Positions 49,481-62,000 of a stretch of DNA of 64,000 bases are shown in pieces. Position 1 is the stretch's first letter; each line of letters begins with the position of its first letter. Below the pieces are notes generated by a model. That model saw only the letters and a list, made by a program, of their open reading frames with translations, was not told where the DNA came from and did not search any database. The stretch comes from Blasia pusilla (Eukaryota; Marchantiophyta; Marchantiopsida; Blasiales), in assembly GCA_050084515.1 (NCBI GenBank), contig CM114271.1, forward strand, positions 33,914,001 through 33,978,000, given 5' to 3'. The position numbers and the translations under genes were made by a program.

Positions 49481-52400
49481 CGTGGTGCACAGGTGACGTT
49501 GGACCCTCGATCGCTCTTACGTAATTGATACAGAAGGATAAACTTAGAAAAGACAACTAATTGATTCTATACTTCGTAAAACAGTCAGTTTTGTACTGCT
49601 GAATACGCTGCGGTGCGGCTTGTAGGGCCCGCCGGGGCGCAATCAAGGCTGCCGAAGAAAACCTGTAAACCCTTCAGGTGGGCTCTATATTTAATATTCA
49701 TTTTCGACCAGAGGCAGGCGGACAGGCGGACCGACCGACCGACCGACCGCCCTCCCTCGGTAAAGGCCGCAGTTTTTCACGTCTTTTTCTTTCTCCCCTG
49801 CGCCGGAAGAGGAGAAAAGGGTACCGCGCGTGGGGATGGGCTGCCCTGGACATATGGCGGCTCCCCCAATTTGATGCCGTCGGACTGGAGCCTCGAGCCG
49901 GTGGCGTGCGAAGGGAAAGGTCCCTATTTTGGAGTCGGAAACGAAAGAAATCGTATCTGGCGCCACGCGGAAGAGAAGCGCTGATTAGGGTTGGATCCGC
50001 TCACCATCCGTCCCTGTTTTTTTTTTTTTTCTTTTTTTGTTTTGAGAGAATGATGCACTTCGATAAAAACGTGTGATGGAAAACCCATCGGAAGTACGAA
50101 AGAGAACCATCCCTGTTTCCGAACCCGGAACGAAAGTCCCCTACGCTTGGAAATAATAATATATGTAGAAATAGAAAATAGGATGGGAAACCCATCAGGA
50201 TAGAGAAGGGCCAAAACCGGCCCCGAGGAGCCTTCCCCCCTAAGCGCTGAGGGTCGTACTCTGCCGCAGGAAAGTTCCGTGTTGTGGAGCTAGAAACAAA
50301 ACCGCCTCTGGCGCAACTCGGAAGCGAACCATCCAGGGCTCTATCCCCTCGTCCTCGTCCTCCCGATCTCGAGGTCTTAAGAGAAGGCAAGTTCACTGTT
50401 TCCGAACCCGCCAAAAAACAAAACTGCGTCTGGCTCAACGTGGAAGAGGAGCCAGCATGTTCTATCAACTCGAGAAGGAAAGTTGCCTCTTTCCGACGTC
50501 TCGAGGAGAAGGAAAGTTGGCTCTTTCCGCGCCATGTACTCAATTTGGAAGAGAGAGAGAGAGAGAAAAACATTCAGGTTGTATATCCGTCCTCTAGATA
50601 AAAGATACATAGATAGATACCGCCTCGCGAGCGCAATGGTGGATTCGTTCACACCGCGTCCCGAGGGTAAGCATATAGGTCTCATATGCTCACTGTTACT
50701 CTGGTCGAAAGCTAGCTTCTTGGGAGGAGTTCGTCAGTTCCAATGAGGACATAAAGCACTCCATTTGTAAGAACTGTAGCAAACAAAAGCTGTTCAACTC
50801 TAACTACAGCACCGAATTAAACTCCGGTTAAAACCCTTGGATTTTCGTGGGGCCCACGGAGAGTGAGATTCTCGAGAGCGGAACGAAGGACACGTTACAG
50901 GACACGGAATCAAAACGGAAGTGGATCGCAGCCCGCCAATGGAGCGCAGTTGTTTTTTCCATCGAGTCTTTGATCGATTGATTGACTGTGGAAGGCTTCG
51001 ACAGGCTAACAAGTTTCTTTCGACCGATGAATAATTATTTTCCACATGCGTCAAAAAGAGAGTAGAATCTCGAATAGGGAGCAAAAGTGCACCGATCTAG
51101 ATGACGGCTTTCCCCGTAAAATGAAACGACGAAACGAGTGCGAAGACGGAGGAGGGTGAGCTAGACAAACTGAGAAAGCAGCGGTTGTGGACTTCTATTA
51201 CGGAGCGGTCTTGAAACTTCCAAACGAATCTGAGACGTCCTCGTCAAGAACACCATGCGTAGCCCTTCGTGAGGTGCGGTTGATTCCATCGACCCCCTCC
51301 TAGTGCCGAGCGTTACCGGTCCGTCTTACCGACCGGTAGTAATCGAATGTGCCAAACGAGACGAGTGACGGGACCGAGGAGCGACGGACGGAGGGAAGGG
51401 GAATGAGGGAAAAGGGATGTTCACGGGATTCGAAGGGAGTTCCCGTAAACTAGCGATGAGCATCATCTCGTAGAGCTGGCTGGGGCGGGGCGGGGCGGGG
51501 CGGACGTTTGACACCGAGATCTCACGGTCTGGCCGCCCCCTTCCCTCGGACGCTCACTACTACCTGTCCAAACGCTAGTAAGAGATCGTCGTCGACTCAC
51601 ACCCGCATACCGGAAGCCCGAGGTTCTCAACGGCTCCGCTCGCTTCGAGTCCTCACGAAGAAACGAAGCGGAGGAGGCGAACGGCTCCTCTCCTGTGCTC
51701 GCGCCCTCCCTCGGCTCCCGCTTGCTGTCAGCGGACCCGACCACAAAGTCATGCCTTTCGTGTTTATTTATGTCGCCATAAACGTGTCACGGCGCCGAGA
51801 ACAGCAGTAAAAATCTCCGGACGTGGTGCACTGTGCAGCCTCACTGTCCGCTTGCACTCAAACAAAACAAACGAACGAACGGAGCGGTGTGTGCGCGTGT
51901 GTGTATCCGTGATTCGGTGTGTTGTGAGGCGATAATTACCCAGAGCAAAACGCCACTCACTATCGCGTACCTTCAACTGTAGGGCGGATTCAAAAAACGT
52001 ACCGTATCACGAGACTTGGAAGTAGGAATACCAGTACCGTAGTTTGGAAGTTTGGAGGGAAAAGGACAGGCCTGGGCTTGAGGGAGTAGGTTGGAATTGA
52101 CCGGTAGGGCAGGTACCCCGAGCTCGCGTCTGGAGGCACTCTACTCTACCACTGCCCTAAACTATTACCGCGAGGACGAGAGGCGCAAGGGGGACATACG
52201 GGTGACCGGTAGCAGCGGGCCGACATGAAGGTGCGCGAAAAGCCACCGGGATGTGGTCCCGCTGGGGATGACAGCGTTATGTCCATTCATCACCCCAGCT
52301 GCGGTTGGGTTCATGGGCAGTCACCGGCGGCGTGCCCGGCGACGGCGATCGTATGGAGCGCCGTCCCGGGCCTGGATCAGCCCGCTAACAGATTGGATCT

Positions 52401-53148
52401 CAGCACGTGCTATATTTGGGGAATCTGTTACGTTAAAGGTTGGCGTTGCGTCATCGTGGTGGTAACGAGATAACGGGCGCTCGGGATTTCTACGTGGCGG
52501 ACTCCCAGTGAAGCAGGAGGGTCGTCGAGCTCGCCGTCATGACACTCCCGGCCCAGCAGCCAATGAGGTTTCAAAGGGCGCAGGCACACAGGGAGGGGGG
52601 CCGAAGGGATTACCCTAGGGGCGGATCGGAGCGGCGCCGAGGGGGAGGAAAGCGGTGCTCCAAGGGCGTGGGACATGGGCAAGGACATTCAATGCCCACA
52701 CGAGAGCACTTACTGCATTTTGTCATCCATCCCTTGCTTCGCCTGCCATGCATCCACGCTGCCTGGGATTGGATGTGGACCTACGATACTGTAGTCCAGC
52801 GCGGAGAGGGGTCACGGATGGATGGTGGCGGGACGCGGGTGTCGGTGTCCGAGGGGTAAGGGAGGCGCGGTTGAAGGGGAAGACGCGAAAGATAGATGTG
52901 AAAGAAGGCAGGCGGGGAAAGAAGGGCCGGTGGTTTGGCCTCCCAGAGTCCCGCGGCCCCAAGAGGAGAAAGTTGAAGGTTTCGACGGAAGGAACGAATG
53001 GAAGAGATCTCGTCGCAAGGAATCCTCAGCTCACCTCCGAAAACAATCAACGAACACAGGGCGAAGCACTGGAATGCGAGAGTGCTGAATCAAGCAAGGA
53101 AAAGTGGAGGGAAGCGGACTCACTCGTGTAGTGTGAGCGATTGATTCT
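49481..53148. other. GC-rich, repeat-rich region, probably promoter and leader side of the TMEM131-like gene
   Basis: Composition changes sharply from AT-rich near 49480. Contents: GACC tetranucleotides at 49727-49752, a TATATTTAAT string near 49685, a poly-T at 50020-50040, a repeated TCTGGCGC...CGGAAG cassette (49931, 50284, 50411), GGGGC x4 at 51482-51503, and CpG-rich sequence to 53100. Many overlapping ORFs occur on all frames, as expected in GC-rich DNA, and none has a recognisable product. Unannotated transcripts are possible. Confidence 0.5.
51482..51503 (+). repeat. (GGGGC)4 run, possible G-quadruplex
   Basis: Four perfect GGGGC units followed by GG. Four G-runs separated by single C residues meet the usual G-quadruplex pattern. 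It lies about 1.7 kb upstream of the candidate first exon at 53228. Confidence 0.85.
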
Positions 53149-53187
53149 GTGGAGAGAGAGAGAGATAGAGAGAGGGAGGAGTGAGTG

Positions 53188-53218
<31 letters not shown>
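53149..53218. repeat. GA microsatellite with interruptions
   Basis: GA runs with GATA, GGGAGGA and GTGAGTGAGTA interruptions, ending 10 bp before an ATG in good plant context (53228). GA tracts in plant 5' leaders are common sites for GAGA-binding proteins, so this may be part of the leader or core promoter. Confidence 0.9.
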
Positions 53219-53227
53219 GTCGTGAAT

Positions 53228-53481
53228 ATGGCGGCGTTGCTTGTGGCGTTGTTTTTCATCGTGCCACCGCAGGTGTTTTTATTTCCAGTGGCACAGAAGT
53301 GCTCTGTCATTCTTCCTGTGTTACCGGTGTCGTGGTCCCATCCCCTGTCCTCACTTTTCTCCTGTGCGTACCTCGTGTCTTTCTATGGACGAGCACAAGA
53401 AGGGGTTCACAAAATGCGAGCCAACATGGTCGTCCCCCACATCGCCAAGAGCTATGGGCGAAGCTCGCAGCTCTCCAACCG
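53228..53481 (+). CDS. candidate upstream exon of the TMEM131-like gene
   Basis: An ATG in good plant context (ATATGGCGG) opens 84 codons, MAALLVALFFIVPPQVFLFP..., up to a strong donor, AACCG|GTGAGT at 53481/53482. An acceptor TATGTTGCAG|TGG lies at 55758/55759, just upstream of the main gene's ATG. Joined, the frame is open (RGRSWWCCWQAPRGSQLM) straight into the TMEM131-like ORF, adding 101 residues. The hydrophobic start could itself be a signal peptide. Against it: the downstream ATG already gives a clean signal peptide, nothing in these residues is recognised, and phase agreement alone has a one-in-three chance. The exon may instead be 5' UTR with an upstream ORF. Confidence 0.35.
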
Positions 53482-55758
53482 GTGAGTGAGATTGAGAATG
53501 CGTATCCATGATGGTCATCCCTTTTTGTTGTCTCAGAAGAATGTGTGATTGAAGGCTTCGGCTGCAGCTTCCAGCGTTACCACCATACTTGTGCTTGTTA
53601 AGTGGATAGAGTTCCGTTCCCGTTGGGTGAAAGCTCTCATAACATTCATGGGTACTTTCATCTTCTTCTGGGCCATAGCGGGGACGGGAAAGACGGCTGT
53701 CCTTCACTTGGCACGAGAAAAGTGGCGTAGGCAGAGAGAAGGAGTGCTCGCGGAAACTCCTTCTCATCATAGAATTCCCTAGCATCTAGAAGCTGAGCTT
53801 CGTAGCGTCTTCTATGAATTGGTCGAAACCCTGTAGAGATTCATCACCTGAGACTCTTCCCGTGGGCGGCGCTGCCCATCCGACCAAACGTCAGAGGAAT
53901 TCGGGGAGAGGCTCTCCAGTATCAGCTAGGTCAGTACATCAGCATCTGGAAGTCCACTGGAAGGAGTAGATATGTTTAGAGGTTGGCAAATATACAAGGG
54001 CACCTGCCTCACTCGTAGGGATTATGAGGAAGTGGCATCAAATATAGTCCATTCAAAGCACCCCGTTCCCCCTCGTTGAATGCTCACACCGGAATGTGGG
54101 AAGACCTCCTGGATGCGTGTGGGTGTTCATGGGTCAAAATTTTCATGGTTTCGTCGACGATCTTGCTGGCAAGGCTTGACCAAATCTTGATCTTCTTGAC
54201 TGGGGATTCTCGTCATGGCAACTAGTTACTGCTGGATAAGATCTGGCACCTGTGACGTTACGAAGCGACTAGTTTGACTACCGAGAACTGCAGGACTTCG
54301 TTCAGCTCCGGTCTCGTCGCTCACTGCGTGCGAGCGAACGGGAAGAGGAATGAGCAGACTGGTTTGCGGAGCTAATTAGTCTGGTGTTTTAGAGTAACCT
54401 GGAAACACACACACCCACCCATACCCACACTCTCACGCTGGGTTGAAATTTCGAAACGTGAGGTGGTGTGGTTCAATTTCAAGAATCTTCAAGAGAGAGC
54501 GAGAGAGACGGACAGTCAAAGTGAGCTTGGGAAGGAAAGATTAGATGGGGTCCTCCTCTATGAAGGCATTTTGAGAACGTGACCGGACACGCGACCTCAA
54601 CGACCAGATAACATCGCTCATGGAGGATGTCGATGCCTCAGTGGATGGTCGTAGACAGAGGCAGCTGTGTTGGGCGCAGGTTTCAGAGGGAGCTCAGCGC
54701 GACCGACGATTTTCGCCTACGTTACAGCTGCTGCGGGGGGCTCCCGTCCATAATCTACCCTGACATAGGGACTAATCCAATGCCGCTCTTCAGCGGCTTC
54801 AGGGTTTTTGACGCTGAAGGAGTGACTGATTCCGATTCCTTCGCTGGACATTTCCTGAGAGGCCGCCCATAATCAGCACGCAGGGACGAGCTCCGGCGGG
54901 TTAGGAACTGCGGTCAAGGCCTTATCCTCGTCACGACTGAGGTCGAAAACAGGGCTCTGAGAGTGGGATTTGTTTTGAGTGGGCAATCTCGGACTTCATT
55001 AAAGGGCACCGATGCATTCGAGCCAAGAAATCCTTATGAATCGTTTTCTGTCCAGACATAGATAACATCCATGGCTCGGATCCGGGCCCAGCTTTGCCGC
55101 CACTTTAGTCTAGGGAGGGCCGAACCCAATGTCGACTATCAGTGGCCGGAGCCAGTGTACTGGAAAGCTGCCTGCGGGTGCCTTTCTGCAAGGAGGTCTG
55201 TTCGACGCTTCACTACCCTTCAGAGTTCATATGAAACAGGCTACCTAAGGCAGGCAATAAGACACGTTTACGCTCGGATTGCAGCATTTGTTATTTCGTT
55301 ACATAGTTGACTACATTTAATTCGTAGTCAGGCCATCGGATGGTGGGCGAAAATGGGACGAGTCAAGATGGCGTCGTTGGCTGTCCTTCGTAATCGTCCT
55401 ATCCTCTGCTTAAACCTCACTCGCTTGAAGGAAAGTTAGGCTTTCGTGGAATGACGTTCTTCTACATAACGAGGGTTCCTCCTTTCTGACTGTCTGTCAA
55501 GTCTCTGGATTGTTGTCGCACTTCACCAATTAAAGGCGTTGAGCTGAAATGCACTGAAGAACAGGTTCTGTGGAGGTCATGCACAGCCGTTTTGAGATGA
55601 CTGGTGACCTCCTTTTCGCTAAATTCGATCCAACGCAGTAGGAAGATTCAGTTGCGACTGTAGGGTTTAGAGTCCCTCAAGTCTATCTGAAACTGGATCT
55701 CTAAGACAGTTCGCTCTTGTTGTGATCTACACTAACATGGTGCTTTTCTATGTTGCAG
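53482..55758 (+). other. probable first (5' leader) intron of the TMEM131-like gene
   Basis: About 2.3 kb between a consensus donor (GTGAGT, 53482) and a consensus acceptor (TTGCAG, 55758). ORFs in it (such as 54627-54872 and 55071-55310) are short and unrecognised. A run of CACACACACCCACCC occurs near 54405. The boundary evidence is splice consensus only. Confidence 0.4.
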
Positions 55759-55807
55759 TGGCAGGTCGTGGTGGTGCTGCTGGCAGGCTCCTCGAGGCAG
55801 CCAATTA

Positions 55808-58800
55808 ATGCTACTATTTATCTCATGGTCTCTTCTTCTGCTCCTCCTAGGCATGCCCTGCCTAACGCGGGGGGCCAGTGACTTGTCAAGGGCAGACCCA
55901 CCATTGAAGGACTTGGAAGATGATCTCAAAGGAAGCAAGGACACTGATCGTTTCCTTCAGGGATCTGGAATTTCTGGGAGACGCCACAAGCATGGAGAGC
56001 CTCCACCTGGAAGAGTAGACCAAGACTCATTGGGAAAGCCGCCTGAGCTGAATGGACAAGAAGCTCCTCCACAACATGATAGTCTGGTGGCAGGTGATTT
56101 AGGTGTCAGACAAGTGCCAAATTTAGAGGGCAATGCAGGTGGAACCAAACGAGGGGAAGGTGGAGTAAAACCGGCAAATTCAGCCTATAGGACCATAGAA
56201 AGAGTGCATTTTGGTACTCTGATCAGGGATTGTCTAAAAGTAAAATGTTCTCCCTTTACAAGATTCGATCTTAAGCAGCCTTCTTTGGATAAAGCTCCTC
56301 CACTTCCTGCAAAATTGGGGTCTCCTACATTTCAAGGTCCTGTGTCGTCCCTACCCCATGTGGATATTATCCCACCATTTTTGGAATGGGGTTCACAGCC
56401 GATGTTTGCGCCTTCAGTTGCATCTCTGACCGTGGTGAATACTTGTAACAGCACTGGCTTGAAAGTTTTCCAGCCATTCAGTACTGATGCCCAGTTTTAC
56501 ACCTTTGGATTTGAAGAGAAAGATGTTGATCCAGGTGGTGAACTCTCCATACCTATTGTTTTCTTGCCCAGGACACTCGGGGTAGCTGAAGCTATGCTCA
56601 TCGTTCAAACCAGTGCTGGTGGATTTCTGGTCCAGACTTTGGGTAGGGGTATTGGATCCCCTTATAAAGTGCACCCATTGCAGGGACTCCGAGTGGCTTC
56701 TGGTGAAACTCTGCGACATACGATCACTCTTCATAATCCTCATGATGAAGTCCTCAGGGTTGGTGAAGTGTATGCATGGCCAGCTGATACAGATGATTCC
56801 TCTGTATCTGATTCAAGTACTGGTGTTGAAGGTGGTCCATGTGAAAGGGGATCTGGTTTATCCAATGGCATGTCGCATTGTGTGTACAAAGTGGAAGGTG
56901 GATTGCTTCAACTGACGAGTGAGCAGAGAGGGCTCAAGGGTGTAAATGGTGGAGCGGCTGTGATCCAAATGAGGTTACAAGGGCAGCGTGATGTTGGTCC
57001 TCATTCCAGCATTCCGATAGCAGAATTTGAATTTTCAGCCTTGATAGCTGATAGATATTCTGGGTCCTTGCACATCAGGCTGTCACGGGATACTACTTCA
57101 AAATCTGATGACGTTTTGATCCTTCCGATAGATGTTCAGGTAGGGGATATGAGAGGGGATACTCCACGGGTCGAGCCAGTGCCTGATGTGCTTGAGTTTG
57201 GTATACTAACTAAAGAAGACCAAGCGAGCACAATGGCTGTAACTTTGTATAATTCTGGTAGAGAAGCAATCCAGGTGGAAGAAATTTCTGTACTTTTAGA
57301 AGATAAGAATATAGCTGACATAGAATACTCAAAAGATCTTGTATTGCGTCCAAATAGTGAAACGGAGGTTGCCATAGTGACATACAGAGCAAGAGAAGAA
57401 ACAGTTCCTTCAGGTGTATTTGAGTGCCACCCTCGAGAGTTAATGGGGAACCGGAAGCTCATTGTGAGAACAAACAGTTCAGCGAGCCCCGAAGTGGAGG
57501 TTCCCTATCGAGCACTCGTGTTTTATGGTTCTGTGGACTGTCAGCCTTCTCAGGGATCTGTTCAATTTATACCTCGAAGCAGTGATGAAGGTGGTGATGT
57601 GTTGCTAGCAATGGAGAGTGATTCGTACAGGGAACCGCGTATCCAGTGTGCCAATGGTCTCAGTGTGCCACTACCCTTATTTAAGGTCAGCAAATAACTC
57701 TTTTTATTTCGATGAAGTTGTGGTAATTGTGCAGCAGAGATATCCATGCTTTTTCGTTTCGTGATTGGGAGATGAAGACTATGTAGCCGGATTGTGCAGC
57801 AGAAATATGGTGTAGCTCATCGTTTTCATCTAATTCACAGTGTGGGTGTGTAAGAAAATGGAATCGGTATGGGGCCAGTTGAAGTCACATGAAAATAGAT
57901 TTCTGCATGTTCTGAAGTAGGATGAGGAGTTTTCTTTCGAGTAATCAATCGTTCTGATTTGACTGCTCTCATGCAGGATTTGGAAAGGAGGGCTCAGGTT
58001 TTGTCGCAGCTGGATACAGAGGTGTTTCCAATACTAGAAACCCTGTATGGTGTGTGCTGCCACGAAATTTCAGCGGGGCAATCATCCATCCTTGTACAGA
58101 CTGAGCTGATGTATCCTCTGGTGCAGATTGGCACCGAAGAGTCACACTGGTTGAATGTGACCAACCCTAGCGAAAGTCCTGTGCACGTGCAAGTAATTGT
58201 GGGCTCGGAAGCAGAAGCTAGTGATCGATCATGCAAGCATGGAAGCCTGTATCGTGGAGATCCAGGGTGCTCTCCAGGGACTGCATCTGACGTCTCAAAT
58301 GGAAAGTTCACATGCCAAATGTCGGACAAGTCGAGTGATGTCTTCTCTTTAGGAGAAGGAGCTGTTGGTGAAATGGTGCTCGACGCTCATGGCACAGTGT
58401 CTCTTGGTCCAGTGATTTTCAGGCCAACGGAGCGATGTTTATGGACTGGTCTTTTGTCCGTCCTAAACAACTTGACGACAGTCGAATGGGTTCCACTGCA
58501 AGGCTCTGGAGGGTCTGGGAGCCTCACGTTCCTAGACGGAGACTACCCAATTGACCTAGTGCAGCTTGACTTCAATGCCACCCAGCTGCCTCCGATCATT
58601 TCTGGTAGGGTTGGCTTGCTATTACGATTTTCGTCTGAGTGATCCTCTTCGCCTCTTTGAACATTCTCATCGTAGTTTCTTGGCTTTTTTTTCTGATCGC
58701 GGCGGTTGTTCGTTGCAGGTGTACTCGAGGAGCAGGCCGCAGGGTTCTTAGATCCCAAGAAAGCCAGGGCAGTGTGTTCACAACGTGTTTCAAGGAGTTT

Positions 58801-61699
58801 CTTCGCGAAGAACAGTGGAGATGTTCATCTGGACGTCAAAGCAGTGGAACTCGTCGGAGGTGGATGTTCCGCGTGGGGTTTTGAAGTGGATTCGTGTGAA
58901 GGATTTTTGTTGGCACCAGGGCAAAGCGCAGAGCTCCACGTCTCATACCAGCCAGACTTCACCGCGAGAGTGTTTCAAAGAGACTTGCAACTCATCACAT
59001 CAGCTGGCGTCGTCCAGATCCCACTGGTGGCAAAATTAGCTCGGCACATCTTACCCTTGTGTTCGGATTCTGCCCAATCCACATTTTGGGAAAGAGCTTT
59101 TCTGAGCCTGTCAATCGTGGCGCTCGTTATGGTTTTGGGAGTCTTCTTCCGAATGCTGGTGCAGGAAATGTCACAATCTCAGGATCAGGATTCTTCCAAG
59201 TCCGGGCCCCAGTTGAAAGTTCAAGGTCGCCAGATCTCCCCGATCCTCTTTTCGCCCACTCACACTGTTTTGGTCACTAAGACGAGCAACTCCGTCGTGG
59301 TTCCCGGGCGTTTACGATCGAGTTGCGCCGAGCCGGAGGTCCAGTCGCGTACCGGGGATGGGACCGGCGCCAGCGGTCCAGGGAGACCGAAAGAAGCTAT
59401 GAAGGGATTCGTCCGAGCATTGAGGGGAATCGGATCACTGAGCCCTAAGGGAGGAGACAGTCCTGCAGCCACCATCGCCGTCGGACCAGCAGCCGTGGGC
59501 TCCGAAGGGATCAAGCCAGAGCAGACGACACCTCCTCCGTCCGGCCTCCCCGCCCTCAGAGTGAATGTCCCAATTCCCGCGACGTCGAGTACATCCAAAT
59601 CGAATTCGGGAAGCCCCATGAAGGAAGCGCTCAGTCCATCGAGCACCGCCGTTCGGAGAGGGGTGGTGGTGGCGGAGAAGAAGAGTCATGTCGCTGGCCC
59701 GGATGTCGTCCGAGCGAAGGTCGAGGTCGATGTCGGAGTTCTGGAGGAGAGCATGCCGATGCTGGCAGGAAAGAAATCGCCGGCTGTGAAGTCTCCCAAA
59801 TCGGGAGTTTGTACCAGTAGTAGTAGCTCGACCGTCAGCAAGCAAGCGGAGGGAGACGAGCAAGCGTGCGAATCGCCAGTCAACCCCGGTTTGCCGACAG
59901 GCTCACCTCTGAGATCTCCTCGGAAAGGAAACCAGCAGTTCAATCAGCAGCAGCAGCCCAGGCAGCTCATCTCACCGAAATGGCAGCCCCCGTCCCCGTC
60001 CCCGACTCCGACTCCGCAGCTGCCTTCCATCGGCGCAGCTGCAGCGGACAAAGGGAAGCGGAAGAAGCGAAGAAGCAACGTCGGCGCAGTCAAGCTCGAG
60101 TCCGTCTCCAAGGGACGCAGCGGCAGCTCATCGCCTTCGTCCTCCCCGGCGTCTCCCGCGACGCCCGCCAGTCCCTCCAGACCGGTCAGTCCCCTGCTGC
60201 ACCCGGACGCCGTCGTCGCCAACAGTAACGTGCCCCCACCCTTGTCCTCCGGATTGTCCAACTTCAGAGGCGGCCTGGGAGCGCCGCGACTCAGCAGCGT
60301 CACGCCGCTGTCCAAGCTCGACGTGGACGTGGAGCGCCGGGGCTGCCCGGGGGGGAAAGCCGGTCACGGGATGCTCCACAAGCAGCAGCAGCCCGCCAAC
60401 TCTCAGATCTACCGGCGGAGCGAGAGCTTGAGCGTGGACGTGGCCAGTACGGCTCTGCGGGAGATGGCCAAAGCGACGGATCTGAGCTGGTCCAGTCTAT
60501 CCGGGAAGGGAGCGAGTCCGGGTGACAGGCCCGGCGAGGGATCGGCGACGGGAGGACGGCGAGCCGCTTCGTCCAAGGACTGGGCGTCGGTCGCGAGCAG
60601 GGCGACGGCGACTGCGGCCGATGTATCATCCTCGGCGGCTGCAAAGGCGGCGGAGGACGGCCCTGCCGGCGACGGGAACTGGGGGAGGGAGTGGATGGCG
60701 AGCAACGCACTTGGAGCCGGCGGCGCGGGCCCCGTGCTCACTCCTTCCGCCACTTTCCCTCGCAGACATGATCGAGGATCCGGAAGTTGGACCTTCCCGG
60801 CCCCTCCGGAGGACGATCACGACTGGGCCAAGAGCCCTGGCTCTTCCGCTCCTCTGGTGGTGCCCGTATCCACCATCCCACCCGCGGCTAGAGCACCGGG
60901 CGCTAGGATCGCGAAGTCCGCTCCGGATGAATCCAACCAGCCGTCGGCGGTCGCCGGGGCTGGAGCACGGGCTCGGCTTAGGGATTTTGCGGAGGAGGGA
61001 GGAAGCGGCAGTTGGGACCTCTTTTTTGACCGCAACGGTCCCGCGGGATTGGCCGGGTTGAAAGTGGACGGCCGGGAGTACGACATCTGGGGAGACCACT
61101 TCGGCGAAATTAGTCGCTGCGCGTCCCCGCAGATCGGGCCGATTCGTCACGCGCCGCTTAGGGAGGAGGCCGCCTTCCGAAGCCGTCCCGCGCTGGATAC
61201 CACCCCCAGCTTCTTCTCCTCCTTCGCACAACCCAATTTCCCCGGCGCCGACACCCGCGTGCACGGCCGTTCCTTAGCCGCCTCCGCCGCCGCCGCGGCT
61301 GCTGCTGCTGCTGCTGCCGCTACCACCGCTTCCTCTGCCGGCTTCTCCGTGTTCTCCCAGGCGCCGAACCCGGGCCACATCGAAGCTCTCCGGCAGCCGT
61401 CGACGTTTCTCAGCTGTCCCGGCGTTTTCCCTCCTCGGCAGTCGGCCTTCGCCGATGGCGCGGGTCCCTCGAGCTTCGCCAGGAGCGGCGGCACCCCCGG
61501 GCCGGGATTCGCTGGCAAGCTGCCGGGGTCTCCGAGGAAAGTGAGGGGCCCCTATTCTCCTCCTCTGGGACCGTCGCTCATGTCCAACGAATCATCTGCG
61601 CCTCTGCTGCCCGACGCTGCCACCGACACGTCATGCTCGTACTGGTCCAGTAGCAACTTACAGGAAGCCTTCACGACACCCGCGCACTCGCGAGGATAG
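55808..61699 (+). CDS. TMEM131-like transmembrane protein (three coding exons, 1828 aa)
   Basis: Exons 55808-57685, 57977-58604 and 58719-61699 join in phase (AAG|GTCAGC to GCAG|GAT; TCTG|GTAGGG to GCAG|GTG). Residues 1-22 are a signal peptide (MLLFISWSLLLLLLGMPC). YRTIERVHFGTLIRDCL and residues about 185-285 (VDIIPPFLEWGSQPMFAPS ... VQTLGRGIGSPYKV) match the TMEM131 N-terminal beta-domain; further Ig/PapD-like stretches follow in the lumenal part. One membrane segment lies at about 962-982 (SLSIVALVMVLGVFFRML). The cytosolic tail of about 845 residues is Ser/Pro/Ala-rich and disordered, with a poly-Ala run near 1690 and the plant-conserved YDIWGDHFG near 1623. In animals TMEM131 helps secretory cargo such as collagen reach TRAPP; the plant role is unknown. 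The ATG was chosen for the signal peptide. Confidence 0.9.
57686..57976 (+). other. intron between coding exons 1 and 2 of the TMEM131-like gene
   Basis: 291 bp, GTCAGC...CATGCAG, phase 0. In-frame stops follow the donor at once (GTC AGC AAA TAA), so it must be removed to continue the protein. Confidence 0.85.
58605..58718 (+). other. intron between coding exons 2 and 3 of the TMEM131-like gene
   Basis: 114 bp, GTAGGG...GTTGCAG, phase 1, with a T-rich tract (CTTGGCTTTTTTTTCTG) before the acceptor. Splicing gives ISG-VLEEQ across the junction. Confidence 0.87.
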
Positions 61700-61969
61700 A
61701 TTTCTGCCGAGCTGGACGCTGGAGCTTATGCTGAGCTGGAGATGTAGGCTTGAATGCGTAGGCTTTGGGGATTCTTACCATTCTGTGTATCTTTACGTCA
61801 ACCTTTCCATCCATCCATGGATGCCCCCGGTTGTCCACATTCCCCCTATAAGACAACTGAAATTTCAAGCGTTTTCTCCGTTTTAACTAGGAATGAATGT
61901 ATTGACATTGACTCCTTCATCTTTGCCTCTTCTGTCTCTCCACCTCCATCCATCCACACTTCCTCAATT

Positions 61970-62000
<31 letters not shown>

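Noticed and set aside
52425-53131. Overlapping GC-rich ORFs on both strands
   Set aside because: All six frames are open for long stretches in this CpG-rich DNA and none resembles a protein.
59260-61518. Long minus- and plus-strand shadow ORFs over exon 3 of the TMEM131-like gene
   Set aside because: They are antisense or off-frame readings of a GC-rich coding exon whose own frame is continuous and carries the family motif.
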